From the NCBI GenBank assembly GCA_003342895.1, contig PTFA01000024.1, forward strand, positions 1,506,932 through 1,570,931: a stretch of DNA of 64,000 nucleotides, written 5' to 3'. The DNA comes from Casuarius casuarius. Its lineage: Eukaryota > Chordata > Aves > Casuariiformes > Casuariidae. The notes under the pieces were generated by a model. The model made no database searches and was not told the origin of the DNA. It saw only the letters and a list, made by a program, of their open reading frames with translations. Below, piece by piece: positions 1 to 11,919 of the stretch (the stretch's first letter is position 1; every line of letters begins with the position of its first letter). The translations under genes were made by a program, and so were the position numbers.

Positions 1-999
1 TACAATTGCCATCGTCTGAACTCTTTAAGAACCGTGAAACAGACAGCTGCCAGGAATCACGTGGATATTCCTGATCTTTTCAGTGCTATTTTCTGTGGGT
101 CTCTGTGACTTAGGAAGTTTTGTGGCTTCTTCTAGCACTGGTGAAATAAATAAAACATCTACCGGTCAAGGAGTAAGGTGCCACGCAGCTTGGGGGAAAC
201 TCTAAATGTCAAGACAGATTTCCCAGGCTGTGTTGCCTGGCCTCATTTCCCAGATTCAGCCTCCAGCTGTAGCTCAGCTTCCCAGGCCTTTTCGCTTTCA
301 TCTCTGCAATGTCTAAATCTGTGGTGGCTCGGCAGCCCCACGCCACGCAGGGCACTCCAGTTACAGATGTTCTCCGATGCTGGTGTTACGATGAAGAGGG
401 CTGCAGGAAGAGGGATTGAATGTCCTGTAGCACCTGGGGGATGCAGCATGCCATCAACTCAGCACGGACCTCCCGGCATGCACCAGTCGCCTCCCCACGC
501 ACCCCGCAAAGATCGGCTGTCCGAAATGCTCCCTGCCCGCTGCGTGAGCACTGCTGGCACAGCAGGGCAGCTCCTGCTGGGCAACGAGCCCCGGGCGGCA
601 GCTCTGCGTCCTCACCCCACCGTCAGCATCAGCCACTCTAAGACCTCTTGTTGAGCCAATACAGCTAATGAACAATCTGTCATGTAAAGAATATAGCCAA
701 GACAGCTCTAGAGACTGAGCAAGCAATTTGTTTAGTCTGATAACAATTTTTCTCCCCATTACGAATGACTTTGTGTCCCCCCGCAAGGTTAGTGTATTGT
801 TTTCTATGGAGCAACAGGCTCAGCTGGAGGCGAGGACTCAGGCAAGGGACGATAGGAGCCTCTGGGGGACAAGTGTAACAGAGAAATGCGTGTGGCAAAA
901 ACTTGACCTTTGCATCCACCCTCTATTTTGCTGGGCAAATCTTTGCAACATCAAATCCAATTTACAGGATTAGCTAGAAACCATCTCTAGAGCTGAAGT

Positions 1000-1330
1000 G
1001 GTTGAATGTCCCACAGGAAATTCCTGCTGAAAGCCATGCGACTTGTTTCCTACCAATTCCGACTGGAAATCAGATTTTAAAACAAGTAATCCATTTAAAA
1101 TTAGTCTTTGCAGATTGGTCTTCCAGCAGAAAGTAATAGAAGCAGCAGTAATCCATAGAGAGCAGCAAAGATTCCTATGGAGTCTATTGGAATTTCCATT
1201 AAAGAGATGATGACCGTCCTGAATTAGCAGGCATGTCTTTGGCAGGGAGAAGGTCGTTTTACAGATACAGCCCTATCAATTACCAAAGAGCTCATGCAAA
1301 AAGAGTGGTCAGTGACTGGCATTTAGGTGA
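1000..1330. promoter_or_regulatory. Candidate conserved non-coding element (enhancer-like)
   Basis: This is a low-complexity-free, AT-leaning stretch with closely packed homeodomain-type TAAT/ATTA words, for example around 1099-1103, 1179-1182 and 1275-1281. It has almost no CpG and no open frame of note. Such texture is typical of conserved developmental enhancers, but conservation cannot be seen from one sequence. The call is an inference from composition and motif density only. Confidence 0.18.
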
Positions 1331-2610
1331 AAAGTGGCTTTAAGTAAGCTGGATAGAGGTCCTTAACAGGAGAGAAATTGAAAATACCAAACAGATTGTG
1401 CCAAAGAGAAAACCTGAAACGGGCAGTTGTAATTGGCACCGGGCAGAAATAATGACTTGCAGAGAGCAAGCAGTCCAGAGCAGGGGACATGCCAAGCAGC
1501 ACATTAATTTTCCATTACTTGAAGTGTACCTGCCAAAGGACAGCCTCAGTAACCCCCCTGGCCCCTATATGTTCCGAGGTAACATTAAACTTTCCCCTCT
1601 GAACTCGTTCGCTGCCTTTGAGATCCTTCTCTTCTTCTTTCCTTCTGTCTTTTAAATTGCTTCCAAAAGGTTTCCCTGAAGGGTGTTCAATCTATCAGTG
1701 TCATTTGTAATATCTACAGGGAATACCAGAGTGCTAACAGCTGCTTCCACTCGTGATATGCTCCTTCTGCTCATGACCTCTACAGTACATGTGTAGAAAT
1801 TTAAAATATTTATACATTGGGGTGACACTGTTCTTTTAATTAGTGCAAATGATGTTCCATGTCTTTCATATGATCTCCTCTGAGACAGAATATGTGATCA
1901 GGTGTAGTAATAAATTTGCTATCTCCATCTCTCCCTTTCCTTCTCTCTCTCTTGATGCCATGCTTAAGGCTGGCTTTGTTCTTGGCTAGAAACCCTTCTA
2001 TTTAGCACTGTCACATTTACTGAGTGTCCTGGAGTAAAACTTGATCATGTTCTCTCTGGGGAACCAAGTAAATGTCTTTATAATAACAGTATTGCTAAAG
2101 CATGAGGAATAATACGCTACCCTCAACCCTGTTATGGTTTAAGCCACGTTTTTGAGTTTATTTAGGATGCCACATCTCAGATGTTGTTCTTCCAAATTAT
2201 CTGTACAACACTGAATAGCACTGGTTGGAAGCAAAAGCAGCATGAGCTATTATGTTAGGGCTCATGCTTTGGAAGGAGTTCAAAGCCCAGCATTGATTTG
2301 GCATTTCATGAGCTGGAGCTTGATCTTTCTCTCTGGCTGTGACTCAGAGTTTGGCTGAACTCTCTCACTCCTGGCAGACCAGAGCTTTACTCTTCCTTGG
2401 GCCCCTGCAAATTGTAGGATCAACCCTGAATAAAATGAGAATTTGCTTAACACTGCCTGGTATCATGGGTAATACTAAATTGTCATATAACCCTCCAAAA
2501 GGCCAAGAGAGAAAATAAGCAGACCTGAAACGGATGCCATTCCAGCTGCTCACTGAAAAGCATTGTGTAAATATGAAATCATTCTGCCAATAACCCTTAG
2601 AGGGAGCTAA

Positions 2611-2660
2611 ATATTCTTCCACCTGAAGGAGTAAATTGAGGCACAGAGAAGTAAGGAGAA
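2611..2660 (+). repeat. MIR-like SINE relic
   Basis: The stretch ending with the words TTGAGGCACAGAGAAGTAAG resembles the 3' half of the ancient MIR SINE, where a 'GAAACTGAGGCACAGAGAGG' segment is characteristic. About 50 bases can be aligned by eye with several substitutions. MIR is an old amniote tRNA-derived SINE, so this would be a fossil copy. It carries no target-site duplication that I can see. Confidence 0.5.
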
Positions 2661-3488
2661 AAGGAGGGGCAATACGGGAAGAGAGCTCAGTAGTCGTCCT
2701 CCAGTTACCTGCTCTGGGCACCCCACCCAGTGAGGTCTGCCTGTGGGAGCCTCCTGCAGCTCAGTATGAGAGATGGCAGGGCAAGGCGGGATTTCAGTCA
2801 GCTTCATCATCTGGGCTCTGGGATGGCCCCAAGGCATCCAGCTCTGACGCAGCTCTGCAGCTCTTCTGAACTGCAGCAGCTTTCTGCTGCCTTCCAAAGG
2901 GCGAATCTGGGCCGCTGGGAAGGGGCTGCCGTCCCACGGCGGTGAGGCCGTCTGGCCTCGCTTCTCTAGTTCCACGTTGTAACAGCGCAGAAGGTGCTGC
3001 TTGCTTCAGGTCTGCTCTGGCATAAGTCTGTGGGCAATCTGGAAGGCTGGTTTATAAACCACGCAACTTCAGCAAAGTCCATTTAAAGGCTCCGGTCAAA
3101 CTGGCTAATTTACCTCAGCCAGAGTTTTGTCTGTGGTCTCATTTCTATCAAGTTTGCTCCATGTGGAGATTTCTCAACAAATTCAGTCAAGCTTTTTATG
3201 TTTCAGATCTTTCAAATCCTGCACTGGTATGTACTGGCTGTGCCTTCAGAAACAGGTCATGGGCTGCTTTACCAAGGTAGAGGGTAGCAAGGTACGTTTT
3301 CAGGAATGTTTGGGCAATAATAATTTGTCCACAATGCAATATTTATTCAAGTTTTCTGATGATCCTCTGGGTGCCTCCACTGTCCTGAGGAGAGTTTGCC
3401 TTTCACTGCTTCTTTCTGCTTTCTTTTCCTCCCACTTCACATATTTAGCTGTTAGCATGTGAATTCAGTCCTTGTGGAAGAAGCCGGA

Positions 3489-4130
3489 CTAAAATCCCGG
3501 GCAGAGGCACAACGGGCAGTGCCGCGACAGCTTCCTTGCATGGGGCCGTGCCAGGGCGCGTCGGAGGCCGCCGGCCGGGGCGAGCAGCCAAGGCTCGGCC
3601 GTGCCCAGCCACCGCAGCCATCTGCGCTGGGGCGGCGGGAGGCCGGCGGCTCCGGCCAGGCCCATGCGGCCGATCCAGCGAGAGCTGTCGCACGGCGGCG
3701 GCTTTTTGGCCACTGCCAACCACATTTAAATGTGTCCCGTGGGAGGGCTCAGCTGGCGTTAGGGCTCCCTTGAGCAGCGACTTTCCTGCTGTTGCATAAA
3801 TTGGGCTTTACTCCATTTGGCGGGTCCTGGCCCTGCCAGGTGCTGGCTCTAGCAACTCGGCCTGCACCCGGCGAGCCCCAGAGGCTGAGCTAACCAGCCC
3901 TGCAGGTTTGGAGGCGGGAGCCGCGGGGCCGCCCCGGTGAGCGCAGAGTGCAAACAGGAGGGTGTGTGCAGCAGCCGCCCAACCCCAGCCCCGGTGATGG
4001 GGCTTCTGGCTGCCAAGGTCGCAGAGCGTGCGGATAAACCCTGCTGCTGGTTACTGTCCCGGGCACAGAAAGTCCCGCGCGTAGAGTCATCCACACGGAA
4101 ACGCAGGACGGAAAACGCGTCCTGCATGAA
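3489..4130. promoter_or_regulatory. Orphan CpG-island-like segment
   Basis: The core at about 3530-3700 carries roughly two dozen CpG dinucleotides in about 165 bases, far above the surrounding DNA. A second, weaker CpG-rich part runs from about 3855 to 4115. Between them lies AT-richer DNA with a 14-bp perfect palindrome at 3721-3734. Such islands in amniote genomes usually mark promoters or Polycomb-bound developmental loci. No gene is recognisable beside it, so it could be a promoter of an unannotated transcript, an orphan island used as an enhancer, or a locally GC-biased recombination patch. The open frames across it on both strands are most simply explained by scarcity of stop codons in GC-rich DNA. 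Confidence 0.45.
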
Positions 4131-4154
4131 GCAGCGGCAGCTTTGTGGCTTGAC

Positions 4155-4215
4155 TTGACTTTGCATGTCTGTGTGCATGTGTGTGCATACGTGCACATCT
4201 ACATATGTATATATG
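4155..4215. repeat. Alternating purine-pyrimidine tract (TG/CA/TA)
   Basis: From about 4162 to 4215 the sequence is almost a continuous alternation of purine and pyrimidine, built from degenerate TG, CA and TA dinucleotides with only short breaks. It looks like an old, decayed dinucleotide microsatellite. Such tracts can adopt Z-DNA under negative supercoiling, and it abuts the CpG-rich segment upstream. Confidence 0.6.
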
Positions 4216-4570
4216 GGCGTGTAACGCTTGCTGGGAAAACGCTGTTCCTGTTAGAAGTTAGATTCATGAATCTGGTTTGAGTTTAGCTAATTGTTCCCAG
4301 TTAAAAGAAAGGAAGGGAAATTTCCAGGAGGTCCAAATATTTCACTTGGACATTTTCAAAACGAAAAGTTTCAGCTTCTTATTTCAAGAGAAAATTTTTG
4401 CTTAGTTATCAGTCTATACTATTTTCTCAAAAAAAGAGGGAAAAAAAGAAAAGGTTTAAAGGGGGGAAAAAGTACACTGACAAGAAAAAAGGAAGCAACT
4501 GACCTAAAACTAAATTTGTCAGAAATGCTAAATTTGGCCATCTGACTGAATGACTCCATCTTTCTTGCAG

Positions 4571-4611
4571 CCCTTTCTGAGAGGAGGTGAAGTGCGATCT
4601 AGTGATTCAGG
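4571..4611 (+). other. Possible 41-bp exon (microexon candidate)
   Basis: A pyrimidine-leaning tract ending TTTCTTGCAG lies immediately upstream, with a plausible branch-point word CTGAC about 25-30 bases before the junction. Immediately downstream the sequence AGG|GTGAGT is close to the consensus donor. The 41 bases between are open in one frame (13 codons plus two bases), encoding a short polar peptide beginning PFLRGG and rich in S, R, E and D; the next frame meets a stop at once. I recognise no protein family. Good splice words occur by chance, so without transcript support this is only a candidate. It could equally be a non-coding RNA exon or a decoy. Confidence 0.2.
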
Positions 4612-6994
4612 GTGAGTCTTCCACTCAAAACTTGTCTGCTGGAGAAATCTCAGCATACCGCAGAGATGAAAGTAGGCCAGTCTCTGTCCTTTAGCTAGGC
4701 ACCTGGAGCTATATCGTGGAGGATTAAAATCTTCTGGGACTGGGACTCTCTCCTCCAGAATGGACAGATGGCAACTCCACGTAACAATAAAAGCATCCTT
4801 GCAAAATAAATTAACGGCAATTAGTCACCTCCTCCATATCAGGAGACCCTAATCCAGGCAGAAAGCATTTGATGGGGATTTGTGAGTTATCAAACAAGCT
4901 GCTCTTAAGCTAACCTTTTTCTACAATATATGGAGGGTAGAATTTAGGGCTGTGCAAATAAGTTTCTTTTATCCTTTTTGGTTCTGAAACTGAATGACAA
5001 AATCAGAAAAAAAAATACAATTGGGATTGACTTCTAGATTTTTCTTAATTTTTTTTTTCTCACTGAAACAAGACCAACAAAAAATAATTATGTATTCTCA
5101 ATAGATCCCATACATTTCATTTTACTCGGTAAAAAAATGACGGAAATACATGGTTCAATTAAGAAAACGCCGTCGATAGCCCTCTCTTATCCTAATGTCA
5201 GGGATTACAGCATTGCTCAGGATGTATGATTCCAACATTTAATTCCCTATCCATCAGACGGTCTTTCAACCCACTTTTTCTGGACAAGGGCTCTTACCAC
5301 GAGGGTGTCCTGTGGCCCCAAGCCTGGCTCCTCGGCAAGTAAAGTGCCCTGGCTGCTGGGACAGGAGCCACCCCCCCGGTGCCCAGGGGACACGTCGGAG
5401 GCAGCAGGGGACGTGCCCAAGCTGTGGCGGCAGGGATGCGCCTGGAGCCTGCCTGCGCAGAGCAGTGCAGCCCCAACGTGTCAAGCTCTGCTTTAGGCTT
5501 TAAACTGAAGCCTTCCTAGGACATCAGTAACTGCTATCAGAAAAGACAACCTGTTTTCTCATTTAAAAATAAGGGCAGGAGGCCAAGCACTAAACATGGG
5601 CTTGGGAAAGCAGAGAAGGAGAAGAAATAGTTTAATTTTTGCAGAAAATAATATAATTTTTCAGAAGCAAGTATAGAGGTCAGTGCCCACTATTTTCTGG
5701 ATTTCTGGCTATGTTTGGAGCTATCTCCTTCAGATTTCCAGCAGTCTCTCTGGACAGAGTACGATCTCTGTGGGATGCTTGTCTTTCCTGCTTCCACTGA
5801 GGAGCTTCCAGCTGCCGCACCAGGAAGCAGCTCACAGGGGGCTCCTTAGTGCTGCGGGAGGGAGCTGGACCTGCTGGGATCGTCCACTGCCCCACGGCTG
5901 GGCATGTTGCAGAGTGGGCCCAGCCCTGGGTCACCCATGAGCTGCCGGCGACATTTCCTCCTCAGAGGCTCCTTCAGAGCCACCCTTACCATGCCCGGCA
6001 TCTGCTTGAAAATGCAGCCTCTGCCCTCAGGAGCCCAGCACCTTCGGCAGCCGTTTTATTCTTCCGCCGTATTCATCCTCCCGTAGCCTCCTCCCTTCTG
6101 TCTTTTCCAGCCAGACCGAAGGTCTGCCACTGAAACTACCTCTGCTTCAAGCATCTGGCCACACCGCACCGATAAACTCCCTGGGGCTCCCAGAGGCGCC
6201 CACGTGGGACTCATTGAGTCCACGCGCCTGCTGCAAACCTCACTGCAGTTTGCACCCTGCGGCCGTACCCGGCCCCCACGGCTTTGGCTCGGCCCTGCCT
6301 ATCTCTTACTTTCACGCTGCTGGCTGGGTCCTTCCCACACCGTGGCCTCCACTCGGCTCCGTCTCCCTTTCCCGTAAGCAATACGGGCCCGCCTTGCCCT
6401 CGGTACCGTCTCTCCACGCAGTTAAAGAGCGGCTCTCGCCCCAGGAAGCCCCCTGAAAATCCCTTCCCAGCTGCCAGATCCTCCCCACGATTCGCCGGAG
6501 GCGGGACGGCACTGGCAGAAAGTTTTCGATCTGTATTTCCTTCAGCAGGGAAACTGGGATTTTTACTCAACTCTTCTGCAAGAATTGTCTGCTTTCCTCA
6601 AATCGTAATAATCGTAACAGTATTAATTCTGTAAAACTAATGACAACCCTCAAATTTTCCATCATGTCTAACAACTGAAAAGTTAATGAAGTTTCTCTTT
6701 TTAATTGAAACAAACTTTTCACTGACAATATCAATACACGTGAAAGCACATTTCCATTTGTGACCTTATCTTTTTTTTAGGGGAAGGGGGGCTCTGGCTG
6801 CCTGTGGCTCAGGTGATCTGGATTCTCCTTGTCTCACTGCCCTGACCAGGGCAATTTTGCACCGACTTCCTTAGCAAGATTCGTGAGTGCATGACTCCTC
6901 CTCTCCACCTCTCGTCCCTTCCCAGCTCCTGCCTGTTCAGCCTGTGAACTTGCTGGGATCATTTCTTAGTGCAGTGCCTGGCACAAAGGGACTC

Positions 6995-7330
6995 TGATCT
7001 CCGCAGATCTAAGCTCGGCTGTATCAATAACTAACTAATTAAAGTTTCTTCAGGAAGGAGTTTCGGTCCCTAATCATCCTGTTACTGACAGTACTGCGAA
7101 ACTGCAGTGACTGGAGAGCGAGGCTCAGTAATAATGAAAAGCAACCGACTGGACTGAATACATCGAGCAGTTTCTGACCTGTTCCACTTTGTCTCCCTTA
7201 TCTGAACTGCAGGGGTGGAATTTAGCTCCTCTATTTTTATCCCTCTCGCTCAGACGTTGACCTCTTTATTGCAGTCACCCTGAGTTCCCTCTGCAATCAA
7301 AGCAGAGAGAGGCGCTGCCAGGGTGCAGTT
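6995..7330. promoter_or_regulatory. Candidate conserved non-coding element (enhancer-like)
   Basis: The block contains homeodomain-type words (AACTAATTAAAG near 7033-7044, CTAATCATCC near 7071) and an MEF2-like CTATTTTTAT at 7231-7240. It also has GATA/TCF-like words such as CTTATCTG and ATCAAAG. It has no long frame and no repeat. The motif density suggests a regulatory element, but this is inference by eye; alignment to other amniotes is needed. Confidence 0.2.
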
Positions 7331-7544
7331 TGCTTGGCCTACTTTTGGGGTCTGCTTTAGGGCAAGATGAAAGGCACCCCAGAAATGCCTATTTCTCTTC
7401 ACTGACTATAAAGAGAGGCTTGATAGCTATGCCACATGCCTAGCATGGCAAACAAAACTCAACCTAAGTGCCCCGACCTGCAGTTTATACATTGTTGTGC
7501 ATAGACAGCTCTGAATAAGTGTGTGTGAATCATAGCATGTGTAG

Positions 7545-7625
7545 CACATTGTATGTTATATATTATATACATATAAATACGTATATCTAAAAAAGCATGT
7601 CTGTGCATGCATGTGCGTGTGCATT
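7545..7625. repeat. Decayed TA/TG-rich simple repeat
   Basis: A run of TATA-type and then GCATG/GTGTG-type alternation fills about 80 bases. It resembles an eroded dinucleotide microsatellite and is similar in texture to the tract at 4155-4215. Confidence 0.5.
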
Positions 7626-7701
7626 ACTAGCTGGCTAATTGAACAGCTGTAACTATCATTGCAACATTTTTCTTACATTTCTTAGATGAGAGCTCCACCT
7701 T

Positions 7702-7737
7702 CAAACCATTCAAAACCTCCAAACCATTCAAAGCAGT
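7702..7737. repeat. 18-bp tandem duplication
   Basis: Two adjacent 18-bp units (7702-7719 and 7720-7737) share the word CAAACCATTCAAA and differ only near their 3' ends. This is a small local duplication with no visible function. Confidence 0.7.
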
Positions 7738-10329
7738 ATTTATGCTGTTTCAACAAGAGCACACGGGCTGTTGATTTGCTAGGACCTCATTCTTGGTGAT
7801 TCTTTGCATTTCTGGTAGTGTCACTCCAGCGCCAGCCATAAAGCTGCACCCAAGGGAATCTGGCTCATTGTATTTCTTTAGGGCTTAACAGGACTGCACA
7901 GCACAGCACCTTGCTGGGGGAGGACTGCTGGAACAAGAATTAATGAGTAATTTTAGGAATAGCCATGAATTAATTCCTTACCTGGGCAAAACCTTTGGGA
8001 GCAAGGGCTTGTGTCAGTGTGAGAAACCAGACTGTCCCCACTCTTTTGCCCCAAATGACCTAAATGAGATCTGAAAAAAATCAATCTACACCCAAAGTAA
8101 GGACAAAGTATCATATTGAAGCTATCATCTCCTAAGTTCAGGAGAACAAGAAACAGCTCAGCCTGGGTCTCATCGCGGGCTGCTAGCTGCTGGCCGATGT
8201 GCAGTTGATGGAGAGGAGTGCTGAAGCGTCTGCCTGTGCCGAGGTGCTCTGGAGCGCAGGTAGCTGGATCACTTGGAGCTGAGACCTACCACTTGCAAAT
8301 TAATAATCTGCCCACTGTATCTGCCTGATGGACACTGTTATCTGCACACTACCCTGCAGCCTGTCCAAAATTTGAATTGTCACTTACAGGAAAGCAAGTT
8401 TTAATAAAACACACAAAATGGTACAGCCTAGGAGGACTAACCTTGCTGGTGCAGTTATTGCAGAAGACAAGGTGGGTTTTGAGGGGGCAGGCCACATATG
8501 CCTTCTTGTATATGCCCAGACACTAGCACTGAAGAAAGTTTTCATTCCCCAGTTCAAAACACTCTGTGAGAAAGTAATTATTTAACTTTTTTTTACTTCA
8601 CTGTGTACCTGAGAAGAACAGGTATCAACGAGTCGCAGCAGGACACAGGGGACTGATTGCACAGATGAGGGGAGGCATGAGTTAGTACATACAAATTAAA
8701 TACATATGTCCCACGAGCACATTCTGACATCCCTAGTTCATTTAACTTACATAATGTAAAAGAAAGGAAAAGAATAATCTGCTGCTGTCCCTTTTTGGCA
8801 ACTGTAAGTTATTCAGTCTTGAGCACAAATATTAGAGTAGTGCCTCTTGGTACAAATACCGTTTGGGGATAGACAATACCTTTTATTTCCTTGAACTGAA
8901 ATTCCAGTTAAAATTGTCAGTGGTTTTCCTGTCAAAGATTAGTTGCTACTTCTGTGGGCAGAACTGTATTTAAACACCCTTCAGAGCCAGTAGCATCCCA
9001 TTGATCAGATTTATAAAAGGAATATAACCAGGAAAAATATCTTCCTATTACCTTCACACCTAAGACAACAACCTGGTAAGCAGATTTTTAAGTGGATCAG
9101 TCTTTTGGTAATGGGTCTTACTTTCTGTATGGCAATTGAAAGTGTTATGAATAATATCTCTTTTCAATAATGGATTGCATTAAAAATGCATGGCAAAATA
9201 TTTTCACTTTCTTCTTAAGAGATATTGGTTTGGTTTTGTTTCATGCTTGATGAAGCCTGCAGAAGGTATTCTGCTCTCCTTTATGTGCTGCAATCCTGGC
9301 ACTCTCATGCACCCTTAAAAGAAAATTGGCCCCGCTGTACTACATTTCTTACTGAAAGCCCTAGAGATCAGTATTCTCCCGGAGCACTCTCTGAAAATGA
9401 GCCCAAACCATCGATTAACAGCCCACTGCATTTTGGAAATGGGTTTCTGTTTAGGAACAGAACTTCTTGGGCTTATTAGCATTTCCCCCTTATACATCTG
9501 GTTTTATGCCTGGTCTGTGGAAGATGAATAGCTGATATTTCTACCTGAATCACTTTGAAATACTGAACTGCAGCAAAGTCTGCTCCAAGGCAAGCCCCGC
9601 TTAGGTATTAGGGCTGCAGCCTGCCGAATACTATACAGAACAGCACCAGTGGGTGCAGAGTAACCCAGCGTGCAGAGCTAATAACAAGCAGATATGTCAC
9701 TTCAATGTCAGATAGATCGCTGGCCAAATGCATGCATTTTAAATCACAAAGGCCTCAGTGAAAAATTGCATGATAAATCTTAGTGATGGGGAGAGCTATG
9801 TGCTAAGCATTAAAGCTGAAAATAGGCAGGACTTTGATTAAACTGATTAAAGTCCCTAGAAGTGGGCTCCAGGACCTCTAGAGCAGGTCCCATCTTCATC
9901 CTGCGGCAGCACTGTGCCACACAAAGCATCTTCTGAGGTGACAAGGCATCGGGTAACCCCTGGCCTGGCGTGCTGGGAAAGCAAAGCGGCACCAGCACCA
10001 GCACCGGCACAGCTGCGTCTGTGCTGGGAGCCCAGTGACTGCTGAGGTGTACAGCAGGGCGCTCAGCAGTCATCAGGCCCGTGGTGGCATTTTTAGGACC
10101 ACGACACGATCAAGAAGGCGCTTGCTCTACAGCTGTTGCATGACACAGGCACGTATGTGACTGAACCTGCATGCTGTCACCGAGTGAGCTCCGTGTGTGT
10201 ATAGACCGGTTGCTCCCATCTAGGGAGCTTGTTTGGTGGCTTTACACAGGCTTTTTGGCTTGCCCACTCCCTTTCTGGCTTAGCCCAGGCACAAAAGCAG
10301 AAAGGGTGCAACTGGAGGCCTTGGCCGAG

Positions 10330-10500
10330 CACCAGGGCTGCGGGTCGTGCGGGCTGGGCTGGCGCTGGGGAAGGCGTGCGAGCAGGAGAAGCGGCCCAAA
10401 GGATCCCACGTGGCGCTGTCTCATTCTTGGAAACAATTAGCCACTATTACACCGAACAGTATGTTTGTGCGCGAGCCCAGCAAACGCTTTCCAGAGCAGC
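10330..10500. other. Short GC/CpG-dense pocket
   Basis: A GC-rich stretch with many CpG and GGGCTGG-type words overlaps uninformative open frames on both strands. No promoter motif or exon boundary stands out. It is probably one of the scattered CpG pockets of this window. Confidence 0.35.
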
Positions 10501-10934
10501 GGGGGAACAAGGGCAGGCAGCAGCATGAGCTGCCTAGTGCTGGCAGCCTGCCCTGAAAGACGGCTGATACAGACACAAGCCTCCTGCTGCAATTTAAAAA
10601 GCTGTGGGTATATAAATGAAAAGGCCTCATCTTTTAGGGGACTGGGCTGGGGTCAAGCTATCAGGACTCGCAAAGAGGAAGAGCAGCTTTGCAGCTGCCC
10701 TGACTGATGCTCAGCTTCCCGGTCACCTAGTATCACTACAGCACAGGGATGCCCCAGCTATATTAAATAAAATTCACACGCAGGTGCTCTGAGGGCAACT
10801 TGGGGGATTTCACACTGCTCAGAGATTTGCAACATCTTCACAGAGCCAACATCTAAGCAACATGGGGTCCTCAGAGCGAAGGTCGGAGCTGAAGCCTGTT
10901 ATTTTCCCAGCACAGCAAGTGTGATTATTGTTCT

Positions 10935-11060
10935 TAGCCGGCCGTCAGCGGCGCAGACGATAGATCGGTGCGTCTGGGTTACAGCTGTTATCACGTCTGC
11001 GATCAATACGTGCCCGCCGCAGCTCAGCGTTTCGGGAAGCGCGAGGCGGAGGTGCAGGGT
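10935..11060. promoter_or_regulatory. Small CpG-dense segment
   Basis: About 17 CpG dinucleotides fall in roughly 115 bases, beginning at the GCCGGCCG word near 10938 and ending near GCGAGGCGG at 11048. The base composition is otherwise balanced, with GATA- and CRE-like words mixed in, which is unlike simple GC-biased DNA. It could be an unmethylated regulatory element. No gene flanks it. Confidence 0.35.
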
Positions 11061-11919
11061 TGCCTGTGTGCCATGTGGCCTCTCCCCCCACACGCTTCTG
11101 GTGAGAGGTTTCTGGTTTATTCTAACAGCTGATGTATTTGGGTTAATCCGCTAGAAATCGATCAGATCAGCTGAGAATGGGCATCCAGTGATGACAGATC
11201 GAGTTAATGGTCTTTACAGCTGGTTCAGGGACAAAGGTCTAATCCTGGTATTTCTGCCCTGACGCTCAGAACGAAGCACGCGTGTGAACGCACAGGGACA
11301 GGCAAGGTGGGCACATCGGTAACTTCCCTCTTCGTTAGATCTGTTCATATGAACGGTCCGGCTCTAGCATAACTGCTTTCACTGCTTGGCTGTAGAAGGG
11401 CAGGACCAAGAGTCTAATGTTTATCCCTTCCTCTGCACCGATAACATTAACGACTTACGAATAAATATTTCCTCATCAAGATGCATGCATTTTAATTATA
11501 GAAAAGTTCAAGCTTCAATTTTGGCTCCAAATATTTGAAAGCTTTTCACATTGTCACAGGTATCAAAATACCAGTAACACCAGAGCTTGGTGCTGTTCTA
11601 TTCTGGGTTTTCATGTTATCTAGTGCTAAGTGGTAACGTAAATGTTGTTTACGCTAAATGTTTTTTTTTTCTTCTTGAGTACTGCCATCTTTGTGAAGGT
11701 GATGTGGCAGTAAGCTTCCACTATAGGCTAAAGCTCCCCAAAAATGGAGGGGAAAAATTTTTGAGTCATGGCTGTGAATGTTTTGAATTCTGACTTTTTA
11801 TGGGAAGTTAGGAAAACCCAACCTCTGTCAGTTTCTGATGGGTTTTTTTGGGCCCCCAAGAACATGGACATTCAAAATCACAAGTCATCTCTTACGAACT
11901 GGATCATTTCCATGCTGCT

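Larger units (their letters stand above)
1..3480. other. Non-coding stretch, no gene seen
   Basis: I see no supportable gene here. Open frames are short and uninformative in both strands. The sequence is AT-leaning and contains one MIR-like relic near 2611 and one enhancer-like block at about 1000-1330, listed separately. The rest shows no repeats, RNA gene signatures or convincing exon structure. Confidence 0.6.
4220..10320. other. Non-coding stretch, no gene seen
   Basis: There is no supportable gene. The frames at 5683-6634 on both strands are GC-rich chance frames. The stretch contains a possible 41-bp exon at 4571-4611, an enhancer-like block at 6995-7330, a short tandem duplication at 7702-7737 and a decayed TA/TG patch near 7545-7625. 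Poly-T occurs at 5049-5058. The remainder shows nothing further. Confidence 0.6.
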
